A stretch of 64,000 nucleotides of DNA from Pseudomonadota bacterium. Its GTDB lineage: Bacteria; Pseudomonadota; Gammaproteobacteria; Xanthomonadales; Wenzhouxiangellaceae. Where the stretch lies: the NCBI GenBank assembly GCA_013285445.1, contig CP053448.1, positions 1,922,001 to 1,986,000 of the forward strand. Direction: 5' to 3'. The notes under the pieces are model-generated. The model was given only the letters and a program-made list of their open reading frames with translations, did not search any database and had not been told where the DNA came from. The translations under genes were made by a program, and so were the position numbers. This document shows positions 56,193 through 64,000 of this stretch, one piece after another (within the stretch, counting starts at the first letter, position 1; every line of letters begins with the position of its first letter).

Positions 56193-57194
56193 CTAGCGGA
56201 ACTGGCGCAGAAAGCGCAGATCGTTTTCGAAAAACAGGCGCAAGTCATCAACCCGATAGCGCAACATGGCGAACCGTTCCACGCCCAGCCCCCACGCGTA
56301 GCCGGTGTATTGCTCCGGATCGACCCCGCAGTTGGCCAGGACGTTGGGATGCACCATGCCGCAGCCGAGCACCTCCAGCCACTGGCCCGGCGTGCCGTCC
56401 GGGTTGCGCCAGCGTACATCAACCTCTGCCGATGGCTCGGTAAAGGGAAAATAGGACGGTCGCAGGCGCATCTCCAGATCGTCTTCGAAAAACGCGTTGA
56501 CGAAATCCGAGAGCATGCCCTTGAGATCCGCGAAAGTGACGTCCCGGTCGACCAGCAGACCCTCGACCTGGTGGAACTGCGGCGTATGTGTCTGGTCGGA
56601 GTCGGCCCTGTACACCCGGCCCGGCGCGACGATTCTCACCGGAGCACCGCGCTCGGCCATGACCCGGATCTGAACCGGTGAGGTGTGCGTGCGCAACAGC
56701 CGCCCGTCGGGCAGGTAGAAGGTATCGTGCATGGCCCGAGCGGGGTGATGCGCAGGGAAGTTCAGCGCCTCGAAGTTGTGATAATCATCCTCGACTTCCG
56801 GCCCGGTGGCGACCTCGAACCCGAAACGACTAAAGATGTCAAGCAGCCGATCCAGAGCCCGACTGACCGGATGGGCGCCACCAGGCTCATGATGACGTCC
56901 CGGCAGCGTGATGTCGACTGCCTCCTCGGCCAGCTGCACATCCAGCTGCTCGCGCGCCAGTGCCGCAGAGCGCTCGGCAATCGCCGCTTCGATCTCCTGC
57001 TTGGCCCGATTGACGGCCTGGCCGGCCTCACGCCGCTGCTCCGGTGGCAGCTGCCCAAGCGACTTCAGCCGGGCGGTCAGCGCCCCCTTCCGGCCCAGGT
57101 AGCGAACCCGGACCTGGTCCAGGGTTCGCTCGTCGGACGCCGCCGTGACCTCGTTCAGCGCCTGCTCGAGCAGCGCCGATGCCGGACTCTCCAT
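56193..57194 (-). CDS. pheS: Phenylalanyl-tRNA synthetase alpha subunit
   Basis: 333 residues from ATG 57194 ([16 protein letters not shown]); the open frame extends upstream into rplT. N-terminal coiled coil (about 1-90), then the class II catalytic core: [14 protein letters not shown], motif 2 [15 protein letters not shown], and motif 3 [20 protein letters not shown]. It charges tRNA-Phe together with PheT. Located 11 bp after rplT. Confidence 0.98.
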   Translation of the reverse strand: MESPASALLEQALNEVTAASDERTLDQVRVRYLGRKGALTARLKSLGQLPPEQRREAGQAVNRAKQEIEAAIAERSAALAREQLDVQLAEEAVDITLPGRHHEPGGAHPVSRALDRLLDIFSRFGFEVATGPEVEDDYHNFEALNFPAHHPARAMHDTFYLPDGRLLRTHTSPVQIRVMAERGAPVRIVAPGRVYRADSDQTHTPQFHQVEGLLVDRDVTFADLKGMLSDFVNAFFEDDLEMRLRPSYFPFTEPSAEVDVRWRNPDGTPGQWLEVLGCGMVHPNVLANCGVDPEQYTGYAWGLGVERFAMLRYRVDDLRLFFENDLRFLRQFR

Positions 57195-57205
57195 ACCGGC
57201 GCCGG

Positions 57206-57562
57206 TCAGCTCAGGCTGGACTGGGCCTTCTCGGCCAGGGCCCGGAACGCTGCCTTGTCGTTCACCGCGAGATCGGCGAGGACCTTGCGGTCGATATCGA
57301 CCTCGGCCCGCTTCAGTCCGTTGATGAACCGGCTGTAGGACAACCCGTGCTCGCGCGCGGCCGCGTTGATGCGGGTAATCCACAGGCTGCGGAAGTCACG
57401 CTTGCGCTGGCGACGATCGCGATAGCTGTACTGACCGGCCTTGATGACCGCCTGCTTGGCCACGCGATAGACCTTGCGCCGGGCACCGTAGTAACCCTTG
57501 GCACGACTGAGCACCTTGCGGTGACGGCGACGGGCGACAACGCCTCTTTTTACTCTTGCCAT
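57206..57562 (-). CDS. rplT: 50S ribosomal protein L20
   Basis: 118 residues, the exact family length: [60 protein letters not shown]. In E. coli L20 represses its own operon; I did not identify a specific L20 binding site here. 12 bp after rpmI. Confidence 0.98.
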   Translation of the reverse strand: MARVKRGVVARRRHRKVLSRAKGYYGARRKVYRVAKQAVIKAGQYSYRDRRQRKRDFRSLWITRINAAAREHGLSYSRFINGLKRAEVDIDRKVLADLAVNDKAAFRALAEKAQSSLS

Positions 57563-57574
57563 GATCGCTCTCCG

Positions 57575-57772
57575 TTAAAGTTTTGGCAGCATCCGACGCA
57601 CGGCTTTCTCTTCCGCGCGGTCGACCAGCGTACTCGCCCGCAAACGCCGCTTGCGCTTCGGGTCCTTCTTGGTGAGGATATGGCTGTGATAGGCACGCTT
57701 GCGCTTGATGCGCCCGCTGCCGGTGGCCCGGAAGCGCTTGGCCGCGCCCCGGTTGCTCTTCATTTTCGGCAT
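57575..57772 (-). CDS. rpmI: 50S ribosomal protein L35
   Basis: 65 residues: [46 protein letters not shown]. Basic, typical of L35. A ribosome binding site (AAGGAG) sits before the ATG. The 128-bp gap to infC contains hairpin-forming sequence (CGGCTTGCCG...CGGCAAGC near 57803-57826) that could take part in leader regulation. Confidence 0.97.
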   Translation of the reverse strand: MPKMKSNRGAAKRFRATGSGRIKRKRAYHSHILTKKDPKRKRRLRASTLVDRAEEKAVRRMLPKL

Positions 57773-57900
57773 GTCGATCTCCTTTTCTTATACCTTCGTG
57801 CAGCGGCTTGCCGACCAGCGGCAAGCACTTTGCCGAGCTGCATTCCAGCGAATTGTCGATGCCACCCAATTGGCGGCACCCTTCTTCAGCACGACGACCT

Positions 57901-58419
57901 TCAGGTCTTCTTCGGCGACAGCATCATGACCATCTGTCGCCCTTCCATGCGCGGGTGCTGTTCCACGACGGTTTCCTCGGCGGTATCGTTCTCGACCCGC
58001 TTGAGCAGATCCCGACCCAGTTCCTGATGAGCCATTTCCCGACCGCGAAAGCGCAAGGTGACCTTGACCTTGTTACCTTCCTCGATGAAGCGGAGCAAAT
58101 TGCGCATCTTGACGTCATAATCATGATCATCGGTGCCGGGACGAAACTTGACTTCCTTGATCTGAATCTGCTTTTGCTTCTTGCGCGCCGCCTGTGCCTT
58201 TTTCGACTGCTCGAAGCGATACTTGCCCCAGTCCATGATGCGGCAAACCGGCGGATCGGCCTGCGGCGCGATCTCCACCAGATCCAGTCCCAATTCCTGC
58301 GCCCTGGTCAGCGCGTCCTGGGTCCCCATCACCCCGATCTGATCGCCTTCAGGACCTACAACCCGCACCTTGGCGGCCGTGATGTCCTCGTTGCGTCGGG
58401 TCTGTTTATCCGTTGCGAT
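57901..58419 (-). CDS. infC: Translation initiation factor IF-3, AUC start
   Basis: 172 residues if translation begins at ATC 58419. The frame has no ATG before the conserved N-domain; the first GTG (58368) would cut about 17 residues that belong to the family ([20 protein letters not shown]). ATC 58419 has GAGGAG 8 bp upstream. E. coli infC likewise starts at a rare AUU, which lets IF-3 limit its own synthesis. N-domain ([21 protein letters not shown]) and C-domain ([20 protein letters not shown]) are complete. IF-3 keeps ribosomal subunits apart and checks the initiation codon. Between thrS and rpmI, as in other gammaproteobacteria. Confidence 0.92.
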   Translation of the reverse strand: MATDKQTRRNEDITAAKVRVVGPEGDQIGVMGTQDALTRAQELGLDLVEIAPQADPPVCRIMDWGKYRFEQSKKAQAARKKQKQIQIKEVKFRPGTDDHDYDVKMRNLLRFIEEGNKVKVTLRFRGREMAHQELGRDLLKRVENDTAEETVVEQHPRMEGRQMVMMLSPKKT

Positions 58420-58452
58420 GTGTGCTGCTCCTCGAACTATTCGGGTTAACGC

Positions 58453-60375
58453 TCAATTATCAGCGATCGGGCGGCGCGCCGCCACCTCCCGAGACAGGCG
58501 CGCAACCAGCGTATCCAGGGACATTGCCCCGAGGTCGGTTCCGTCGCGCAGCCGAACCGCGACCTGGCGGTTTTCAAGCTCGCGATCACCAACGATCAGC
58601 AGATAGGGAATCTTCTCCAGTGTGCGGCCGCGGATTTTATAGCCGATCTTCTCGTTGCGCAAGTCCGATTCTACCCGAAATCCCCGCTGATTCAGGGCGT
58701 TGGTGATTTCTTCGGCATATTCAGCCTGGGCATCGGTGATGTTCATGACCACGGCCTGCAGCGGCGCCAGCCACAGCGGCAGAATGCCGGCATAGTGCTC
58801 GAGCAGAACGCCGATAAAACGCTCGACCGAGCCCAGAATCGCACGATGCAGCATGACCGGCGTGCGCCGCTCGCCATCTTCGGCCACGTATTCGGCGCCC
58901 AGACGTGCGGGCATGGAAAAATCGACCTGCATGGTGCCGCACTGCCACACCCGCCCAATGCAGTCAGTCAGCGAAAACTCGATCTTGGGGCCGTAGAACG
59001 CACCCTCGCCGGGCTGCAGCTCGTAGTCGATGTCTGCTGCCTCCAGCGCCCCGGCCAGGGCCGCCTCGGCCTTGTCCCAGACTGCATCCGAACCAACTCG
59101 CTGCTCGGGACGGGTCGAAAGCTTGACCAGGATATCGGTGAAGCCGAAATCGGCATAGACATCGAAGACCAGTGCGTTGAACGCGATCACCTCGTCGCGG
59201 ATCTGATCTTCGGTGCAGAAAATGTGCGCGTCATCCTGGACAAAGTTGCGCACCCGCATCAGGCCGTGCAGCGCTCCCGAAGGTTCATTCCGGTGACAGG
59301 AACCGAATTCGGCCATGCGAAGCGGCAGGTCTCGATAGCTCTTGAGCCCCTGGTTGAAGATCTGCACGTGACACGGACAGTTCATCGGCTTGATGGCATA
59401 GACCCGCTCCTCCGACGATGTAATGAACATGTCATCGCCGAAGTTATCCCAGTGCCCGGACTTTTCCCACAGGCTTCGGTCCACCACCGAAGGCGTGTGC
59501 ACTTCCTGGTAGCCCGCCTGTTGCAGCCGTTCACGAACATAGTGCTGTATGGCCAGATAAATCCGCCAGCCACGGTCGTGCCAGAACACCATTCCCGGGG
59601 CTTCGGGCTGGGTGTGAAACAAGTCCAGCTTCGCGCCCAGCTTGCGGTGGTCGCGCTTCTCGGCTTCTTCGAGCCGCCTGAGGTGCGCCTTGAGCTGCTT
59701 TTTGTCCGCCCAGGCAGTGCCGTAGATGCGCTGCAGCATCTCGTTGTCCGAATCGCCCCGCCAGTAGGCACCGGCCAGCTTGGTCAGCTTGAATGCCCCA
59801 AGCTTGCCGGTCGACGGCACATGCGGCCCCCGACACAGGTCGACGAAATCGCCCTGGCGGTAGAGCGACAGCGTCTCGTCGGCCGGAATGTCCTCGATGA
59901 TCCTGGCCTTGTACTCCTCGCCCTGTTGGCGAAAGAACTCAACCGCTTCATCGCGTTCCATGACTTCACGCTCGACCGCAATGTCCTCGGCCACAATGCG
60001 CGCCATTTCCTGCTCGATCCGTTCCAGGTCTTCCGGCCGGAACGGTTCGTCACGGGCAAAATCGTAGAAAAAGCCGTGCTCGATGACCGGACCGATCGTG
60101 ACCTGGGTTTCGGGGAACAGACGCTTGACCGCCTGCGCCAGCAGGTGCGCGGTGGAATGGCGGAGAATCTCCACGCCTTCCTCGTCGCGCGCTGTGATGA
60201 TGCGCAGTGACGTGTCGTGGTCAATGGCATGGCCGGTATCGACCAGCCGGCCCTCGACCTCACCGGCCAGCGCTGCCTTGGCCAGCCCCGGCCCGATGGA
60301 CTCGGCCACCTCGTGCACCGTCACCGGATGATCGAAATCCTTGCGGCTACCGTCTGGAAGCGTAATCTGAACCAT
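58453..60375 (-). CDS. thrS: Threonyl-tRNA synthetase
   Basis: 640 residues, the family length. TGS domain (1-62), editing domain with zinc-type His residues ([16 protein letters not shown]), catalytic core (about 240-535) with the Cys zinc ligand in [12 protein letters not shown] and motif 2 [20 protein letters not shown], and anticodon domain (about 540-640; [20 protein letters not shown]). No Shine-Dalgarno is apparent before ATG 60375, and a -10-like TACAAT lies about 9 bp upstream. First gene of the thrS-infC-rpmI-rplT-pheST-ihfA run. Confidence 0.98.
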   Translation of the reverse strand: MVQITLPDGSRKDFDHPVTVHEVAESIGPGLAKAALAGEVEGRLVDTGHAIDHDTSLRIITARDEEGVEILRHSTAHLLAQAVKRLFPETQVTIGPVIEHGFFYDFARDEPFRPEDLERIEQEMARIVAEDIAVEREVMERDEAVEFFRQQGEEYKARIIEDIPADETLSLYRQGDFVDLCRGPHVPSTGKLGAFKLTKLAGAYWRGDSDNEMLQRIYGTAWADKKQLKAHLRRLEEAEKRDHRKLGAKLDLFHTQPEAPGMVFWHDRGWRIYLAIQHYVRERLQQAGYQEVHTPSVVDRSLWEKSGHWDNFGDDMFITSSEERVYAIKPMNCPCHVQIFNQGLKSYRDLPLRMAEFGSCHRNEPSGALHGLMRVRNFVQDDAHIFCTEDQIRDEVIAFNALVFDVYADFGFTDILVKLSTRPEQRVGSDAVWDKAEAALAGALEAADIDYELQPGEGAFYGPKIEFSLTDCIGRVWQCGTMQVDFSMPARLGAEYVAEDGERRTPVMLHRAILGSVERFIGVLLEHYAGILPLWLAPLQAVVMNITDAQAEYAEEITNALNQRGFRVESDLRNEKIGYKIRGRTLEKIPYLLIVGDRELENRQVAVRLRDGTDLGAMSLDTLVARLSREVAARRPIADN

Positions 60376-60768
60376 GGGTGCGAATTGTACCGTCAGTTTG
60401 CGGCTCAGGTTGGGCCAAATCCCTGCCTGTAGGGGCTTCGATAGCGGGCCGATGCAGCCTGGCCCGCTTCAGTTCGACGCAGCCACAGGGCCCTCGGCGG
60501 GCCAACCCGCATGGCCCACCAGCGCCATTGGAGAACCCTTCAATGCATCGATAGAACCGAATACTTTCCAGCGCTTTCTGGGTGCGTCGTTTTCGGTGGC
60601 GGACGCAGCGCAGGAACCGCAGTGTACTCCGATGTACATGAGGATTCCGAGCACGCGTTCAACGGCGCTCCCCCTGGCTTCTTTCCTCCGGAAAACCGCC
60701 TGGATTCCGCTGCCTGCGCTGCCCGACGCCGAAAGCGGCGTGCACAGGAAGGGCTGGGACGCATTCGA
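60376..60768. other. 393-bp spacer between tRNA-Val and thrS
   Basis: No convincing coding sequence. On the minus strand, reading from the tRNA, it holds a CGCCGCTTTCGGCG hairpin region near 60731-60745, a palindrome-like GTACATCGGAGTAC (60621-60640 region), and a perfect 8-bp hairpin AGCGGGCC-N10-GGCCCGCT (60443-60468) near thrS. It probably contains the tRNA-Val 3' trailer/terminator and the thrS promoter/leader. Confidence 0.5.
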
Positions 60769-60845
60769 TGGTGGGCGATGCTGGATTTGAACCAGCGACC
60801 TCTGCCATGTCAAGACAGCGCTCTAACCAACTGAGCTAATCGCCC
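60769..60845 (-). tRNA. tRNA-Val (anticodon GAC)
   Basis: 77-nt cloverleaf with encoded CCA. GGGCGAT pairs with ATCGCCC, the anticodon loop TTGACAT contains GAC, and the T loop is TTCAAAT. Transcribed toward thrS. Confidence 0.96.
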
Positions 60846-60905
60846 GCAAGAATCAAGCCGCGAAGCATACCAGATCATCCCCAAAGCGACAAGCACGGCA
60901 CCCGT

Positions 60906-61937
60906 TCAGTCTTCCGCGGCATGGCCGTTGTTGCGCGGAAGAACGATATTGCCGACAACCCGATCGGACTGACGCTCGACCCAGTCGTCATCAAAGCCCT
61001 GCATGGCATCGACCACATACAGCGGGCGGTTCTTGGTCTCGATGAACACCCGCGCCAGGTACTCACCGATAATGCCGATACTGATCAGCTGCAGCCCGGA
61101 GAAAAACAGCAACATGGTCGCCAGTGAGGCGTAGCCCGGCACATCGATGCCGTAAATCAGTGTGCGAATCACAATCCAGGCCGCGTAAACCAGACCGGCA
61201 AACGCGATCAGGAAGCCGAGATATCCCCAGGTTCTCAACGGCGCGGTGGAAAACGAGGTGATACCTTCCAGGGCAAAGTTCCACAGCCGCCACAGATTCC
61301 AGCTACTGATCCCCTTGCTGCGCCCGGGACGCGTGTATTCCAGGGTGTCGATTCGAAAACCGACGTAGTTCATCAACCCCTTCATGAAGCGCGTCTTTTC
61401 AGGCAGATGCAGCAAGGCGTCGATCACGCGCCGGTCCATCAGCCGGAAATCACCAACGTTGGCCGGCACTGCATCGCCGGCCAGCAACTGCATGACGCGA
61501 TAGAACGCGGCTGCGCTCATTCGCTTGACCCACCCCTCGCCATGACGTTCAGCCCGGCGAGCGAGCACGACATCGGCGCCCTGGCGCCATTTCTCGACCA
61601 TCGCCGGCAACAGCGAGGGGGGATCCTGCAGATCCGCATCGAGAATGACGGCCGCCCGGCCGGCGGCAAAGTGCAGGCCACAACTCAAGGCGGCCTCCTT
61701 GCCAAAGTTGCGAGACAGGCGAACCACACGCACCCGGTGATCCGATTCACGCCATTCACTCAGCCTCTGGAACGTCTCGTCGCGGCTGCCGTCGTCGATC
61801 GCTACGACTTCACACGCACCTCCATCGATTCTGTCGAGCACCGGCGTCAGGATGTCGATCAGGACGGGTATCGTCTCGGCTTCATTGAAGCACGGAACGA
61901 TGACGCTCAGGGTCGGTGAATCCTTGTATTCGCTCAT
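60906..61937 (-). CDS. Family 2 glycosyltransferase, polyprenyl-phosphate type (GtrB/DPM-like)
   Basis: 343 residues. GT2 domain (about 8-235): SVIVPCFNEAETIPVLIDIL, DDGSRDET, LSRNFGKEAALSCGL and the catalytic-metal DADLQDPP. Two C-terminal membrane helices (about 245-270 and 280-305) and the usual RVFIETKNRPLYVV end. Such enzymes load glucose or another sugar onto undecaprenyl phosphate at the inner membrane. The next gene, divergent, encodes a membrane GT-C-like protein that could use the lipid-linked sugar. Confidence 0.93.
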   Translation of the reverse strand: MSEYKDSPTLSVIVPCFNEAETIPVLIDILTPVLDRIDGGACEVVAIDDGSRDETFQRLSEWRESDHRVRVVRLSRNFGKEAALSCGLHFAAGRAAVILDADLQDPPSLLPAMVEKWRQGADVVLARRAERHGEGWVKRMSAAAFYRVMQLLAGDAVPANVGDFRLMDRRVIDALLHLPEKTRFMKGLMNYVGFRIDTLEYTRPGRSKGISSWNLWRLWNFALEGITSFSTAPLRTWGYLGFLIAFAGLVYAAWIVIRTLIYGIDVPGYASLATMLLFFSGLQLISIGIIGEYLARVFIETKNRPLYVVDAMQGFDDDWVERQSDRVVGNIVLPRNNGHAAED

Positions 61938-62110
61938 TGCCCGGTGCCGCGATTTTGCGCCAGTGTGCCGTGGAGTATAGCGAACCCGGAGGTGCTCGCC
62001 GGCGTGCAGCGCCCAGGACGCGTCAGCGGCCCGGCGACGTCAACCCGGCAGACGGGTACACTGTGTTTCCGTGACCGCCGACAGCCAGTTCCTGCCGATT
62101 CCCAGCCCGC

Positions 62111-64000
62111 ATGTTTCATGAATCTCACACGCCCTCGATTTCCGGAACCGTGCGGACTGACACCGATCACTTGCTGTCCCCGGATGCCGATCCGCCATGG
62201 TGGGCCTGGCTGTTCGTCGTCTCGATGATGCTTGCCAGCGCCGCAATCGGGCCGCTGGGCGCACCCTATCTCGACGCCATACGCGACCTGTATTGGGCGC
62301 AGCAGATCGCAACAGCCACACAGTGGCCGCTGGTTGGCCCCGAAATCGGGTTCTTCACTCACATTGGTCCGGCCTGGTATTACCTGCTCAGCCCGCCGCT
62401 GATTTTCAGCGGCGGGCTGGTGTCCGCTGCAGCCTGGGCCGGCCTGCTGCAGGGTGCGCAATTCCCGCTGGCCCTGGCTTTCGGTCGGCAGATCGGGCAG
62501 TGGCGATTCGGCCTGTTCCTGGCTGCCCTGCTGGCGCTGCCCGGGCTGACCACCTTCACATACCTGTCGTTCAACCACTTCAACCTGGTGCCCGCCGCCG
62601 TGATCGGCCTGGCGATGATCGCCTGGTCAGACTGGGAACGTCCGCGACGCGGCTCGGCACTGGGTCTCGGGCTGGTTTTTTCGCTGCTGATTCATGCGCA
62701 CCCGGCCAACCTGGCGCTGGGCTGGATCCTGCCGGTACTCTGGCTGGCCGCGCCCGACCGGATTGTTCGTGCGGGACTGTTGCTGGCCGGCCTGCTGCTG
62801 CCCCTGCTGCCCCTGCTGCTGGCCGGTCTGCTCGGTGCGGTTCCGGACACGCCCACCACCGGCCTGTCCGGACACCTGCGCGAACACTGGAATCCCGCCG
62901 CGATCGGCCAGACGCCCGTGCTGTTCTGGCATGTGATTGTCGAGGGCTTCCGCCACGGCCTGCTGCTGAGCACCGATGCCGTCCCGGGCGCCAGAATCGC
63001 GCTGCGGATTGCAGTCGTCGCGCTGGTGGTGCTGGCGCTGAGCGGGCTGCCGGCGACGCTGCGACCCGGTTACCTGCGTCGGCTGGCTGCGGTCGCACTG
63101 CTCGCACTTATCATCCAGACCGCCGCTGCGCTGTGGATGCGCAGCCAAACGCTCTGGTACATGATGCTGGCCGCGCCAACGCTGACTGCCCTGGTGCTGG
63201 CCGCCGGGCTGACCGCAATCCGCCCTCGCCCCCGTAACCGGATGATCCTGCCCCTAGCCCTGGTGACCGGCCTGGCCGCCATGGCGCTGCTGACGACATC
63301 CCTGCTCGCGACCAAAGACAACAGCGGCAACCGTCATTTTCCGGCCGCCTTTATGCTGGATTTGCTGTCCTCGCCCGAAGTATCCGCCACCAGCGCCGGT
63401 GCCCAGCTGAGCTTTCTCGGCAGCGCAACGATGGCCCACCGGCTGTGCGCGACCGAACAGGCCATCGTCGTGCACGCCGGCCTGGCCCAGATCGTCGACA
63501 GTCTGACCGATCTGGTGTTCTGGCTGGAATGCCCCGGCCACACGCCGAAGGTCCGGATTGCGGGGATGGAACCAACCGCCGAACATCTGCTGGCGGTAGG
63601 TCCGGGCGTTGCGGATGCCCTGCCTCTTGTCCCCGACGGTCGGCTCGAAGCGACGATCTTCTATCCGGTCGCGCGCGTCGTTCACCCCCCGAATTCCGTG
63701 GCACTCGCATCGGCAGGCAACTATCCGCCTCGTCCGCGCAATCCGGAGCGTGTACCAGGCATCGTCGACTTCCAGACCCGGGCCGGGGACTGGCTGCTGA
63801 TTTCCAACCCGTATGCCTGGTGGACCACGATCGATATCGCAGCCGTGATCGCCAATGGCCGCGCCCTCACGCCGACAGCCTCCGATTTCGTCACCTCGGT
63901 CTTCCACTGTAACCACTGTGCTGCGGGCCAGCCCGTCAGCTGGCGGGTCCGTTTCAATGCCCCGTCGGCAATGCAGCCGGATATCGTTGTTGTTGAGGGA
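62111..64000 (+). CDS. Polytopic membrane protein, GT-C glycosyltransferase-like (3' end outside window)
   Basis: 630 codons are visible from ATG 62111, open at the right edge. About ten membrane helices up to residue 400, then a periplasmic part. After the first helix the loop reads GAPYLDAIRDLYWAQQIA with acidic residues placed like the catalytic ones of GT-C enzymes, and THIGPAWYYLLSPPL is typical of ArnT/GT39-like proteins. It probably moves a sugar from a polyprenyl carrier to an envelope acceptor. Divergent from the GT2 gene, with 173 bp between the starts. The C-terminal half was not recognised. Confidence 0.7.
   Translation, partial: MFHESHTPSISGTVRTDTDHLLSPDADPPWWAWLFVVSMMLASAAIGPLGAPYLDAIRDLYWAQQIATATQWPLVGPEIGFFTHIGPAWYYLLSPPLIFSGGLVSAAAWAGLLQGAQFPLALAFGRQIGQWRFGLFLAALLALPGLTTFTYLSFNHFNLVPAAVIGLAMIAWSDWERPRRGSALGLGLVFSLLIHAHPANLALGWILPVLWLAAPDRIVRAGLLLAGLLLPLLPLLLAGLLGAVPDTPTTGLSGHLREHWNPAAIGQTPVLFWHVIVEGFRHGLLLSTDAVPGARIALRIAVVALVVLALSGLPATLRPGYLRRLAAVALLALIIQTAAALWMRSQTLWYMMLAAPTLTALVLAAGLTAIRPRPRNRMILPLALVTGLAAMALLTTSLLATKDNSGNRHFPAAFMLDLLSSPEVSATSAGAQLSFLGSATMAHRLCATEQAIVVHAGLAQIVDSLTDLVFWLECPGHTPKVRIAGMEPTAEHLLAVGPGVADALPLVPDGRLEATIFYPVARVVHPPNSVALASAGNYPPRPRNPERVPGIVDFQTRAGDWLLISNPYAWWTTIDIAAVIANGRALTPTASDFVTSVFHCNHCAAGQPVSWRVRFNAPSAMQPDIVVVEG

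Noticed and set aside
60375..60390. thrS as a leaderless mRNA from TACAAT about 9 bp before the ATG
   Set aside because: No -35 box at a suitable distance and no extended -10; the box alone is too weak a basis.
62197..63237. 346-codon Arg/Pro/Ala-rich frame on the plus strand
   Set aside because: The frame beginning at 62111 encodes regular membrane helices over the same region; this one is its shadow.

Overview
The window is chromosomal DNA of a GC-rich gammaproteobacterium. Three blocks of conserved gene order point there: der-bamB-yfgM-hisS-rodZ-pilW-rlmN-ndk, smc-zipA-ligA, and thrS-infC-rpmI-rplT-pheS-pheT-ihfA-merR. The overall style (tatT-type TRAP operon, many GTG/TTG starts, 4-bp start/stop overlaps) recalls Wenzhouxiangellaceae or other Xanthomonadales/Chromatiales-related lineages; that placement is inference from memory, not a search result.

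Layout. 1-1950: 5' part of a membrane-anchored AlgC-like protein whose catalytic motifs are degenerate. 2112-6628: leftward operon folD-tatT-dctP-dctQ-dctM, a TPR-associated TRAP transporter. 6687-7172: a glutathione-peroxidase-fold protein without its catalytic residues. 7199-15169: leftward housekeeping cluster (ribosome GTPase, outer-membrane assembly, histidyl-tRNA synthetase, cell shape, type IV pilus, rRNA/tRNA methylation, nucleotide metabolism). 15444-20837: two adjacent membrane diguanylate cyclases with different sensor modules. 20899-20975: tRNA-Asn. 20931-29993: a 9-kb integrated element in the tRNA gene, bounded by a 54-bp direct repeat. 30046-36959: uspA, ligA, zipA, smc. 36993-41388: queF, a PPIase lipoprotein, bolA, yciI, scpA, scpB, rluB. 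41397-44260: an NtrC-type response regulator and its kinase. 44394-51744: a DUF4168 protein, a deaminase, rlmB, rnr, mltD, an M23 peptidase and a CpeT-like lipoprotein. 51877-60375: folE2, tRNA-Pro, merR, ihfA, pheT, pheS, rplT, rpmI, infC, thrS. 60769-60845: tRNA-Val. 60906-64000: a family 2 glycosyltransferase and a divergent GT-C-like membrane protein cut by the window edge.

The most interesting part is the 9-kb element. It carries a P4-type tyrosine integrase, an AlpA-like regulator, a VapE-type helicase next to iteron-like repeats, and one tight operon ending in terminase large subunit, scaffold and major capsid protein, closed by a strong terminator. I see no portal, protease, connector, tail or lysis gene. 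A phage satellite that makes its own capsid and packaging motor and borrows the rest is my main hypothesis; a decayed prophage is the alternative. Its left end has a divergent 91-residue gene with palindromic operator-like sites, and its middle a possible antisense RNA.

Other points worth following: infC appears to start at AUC (fitting IF3 autoregulation), scpB and rluB overlap by about 190 bp in different frames, and two proteins look like pseudoenzymes. No CRISPR array, rRNA operon or complete insertion sequence was seen.
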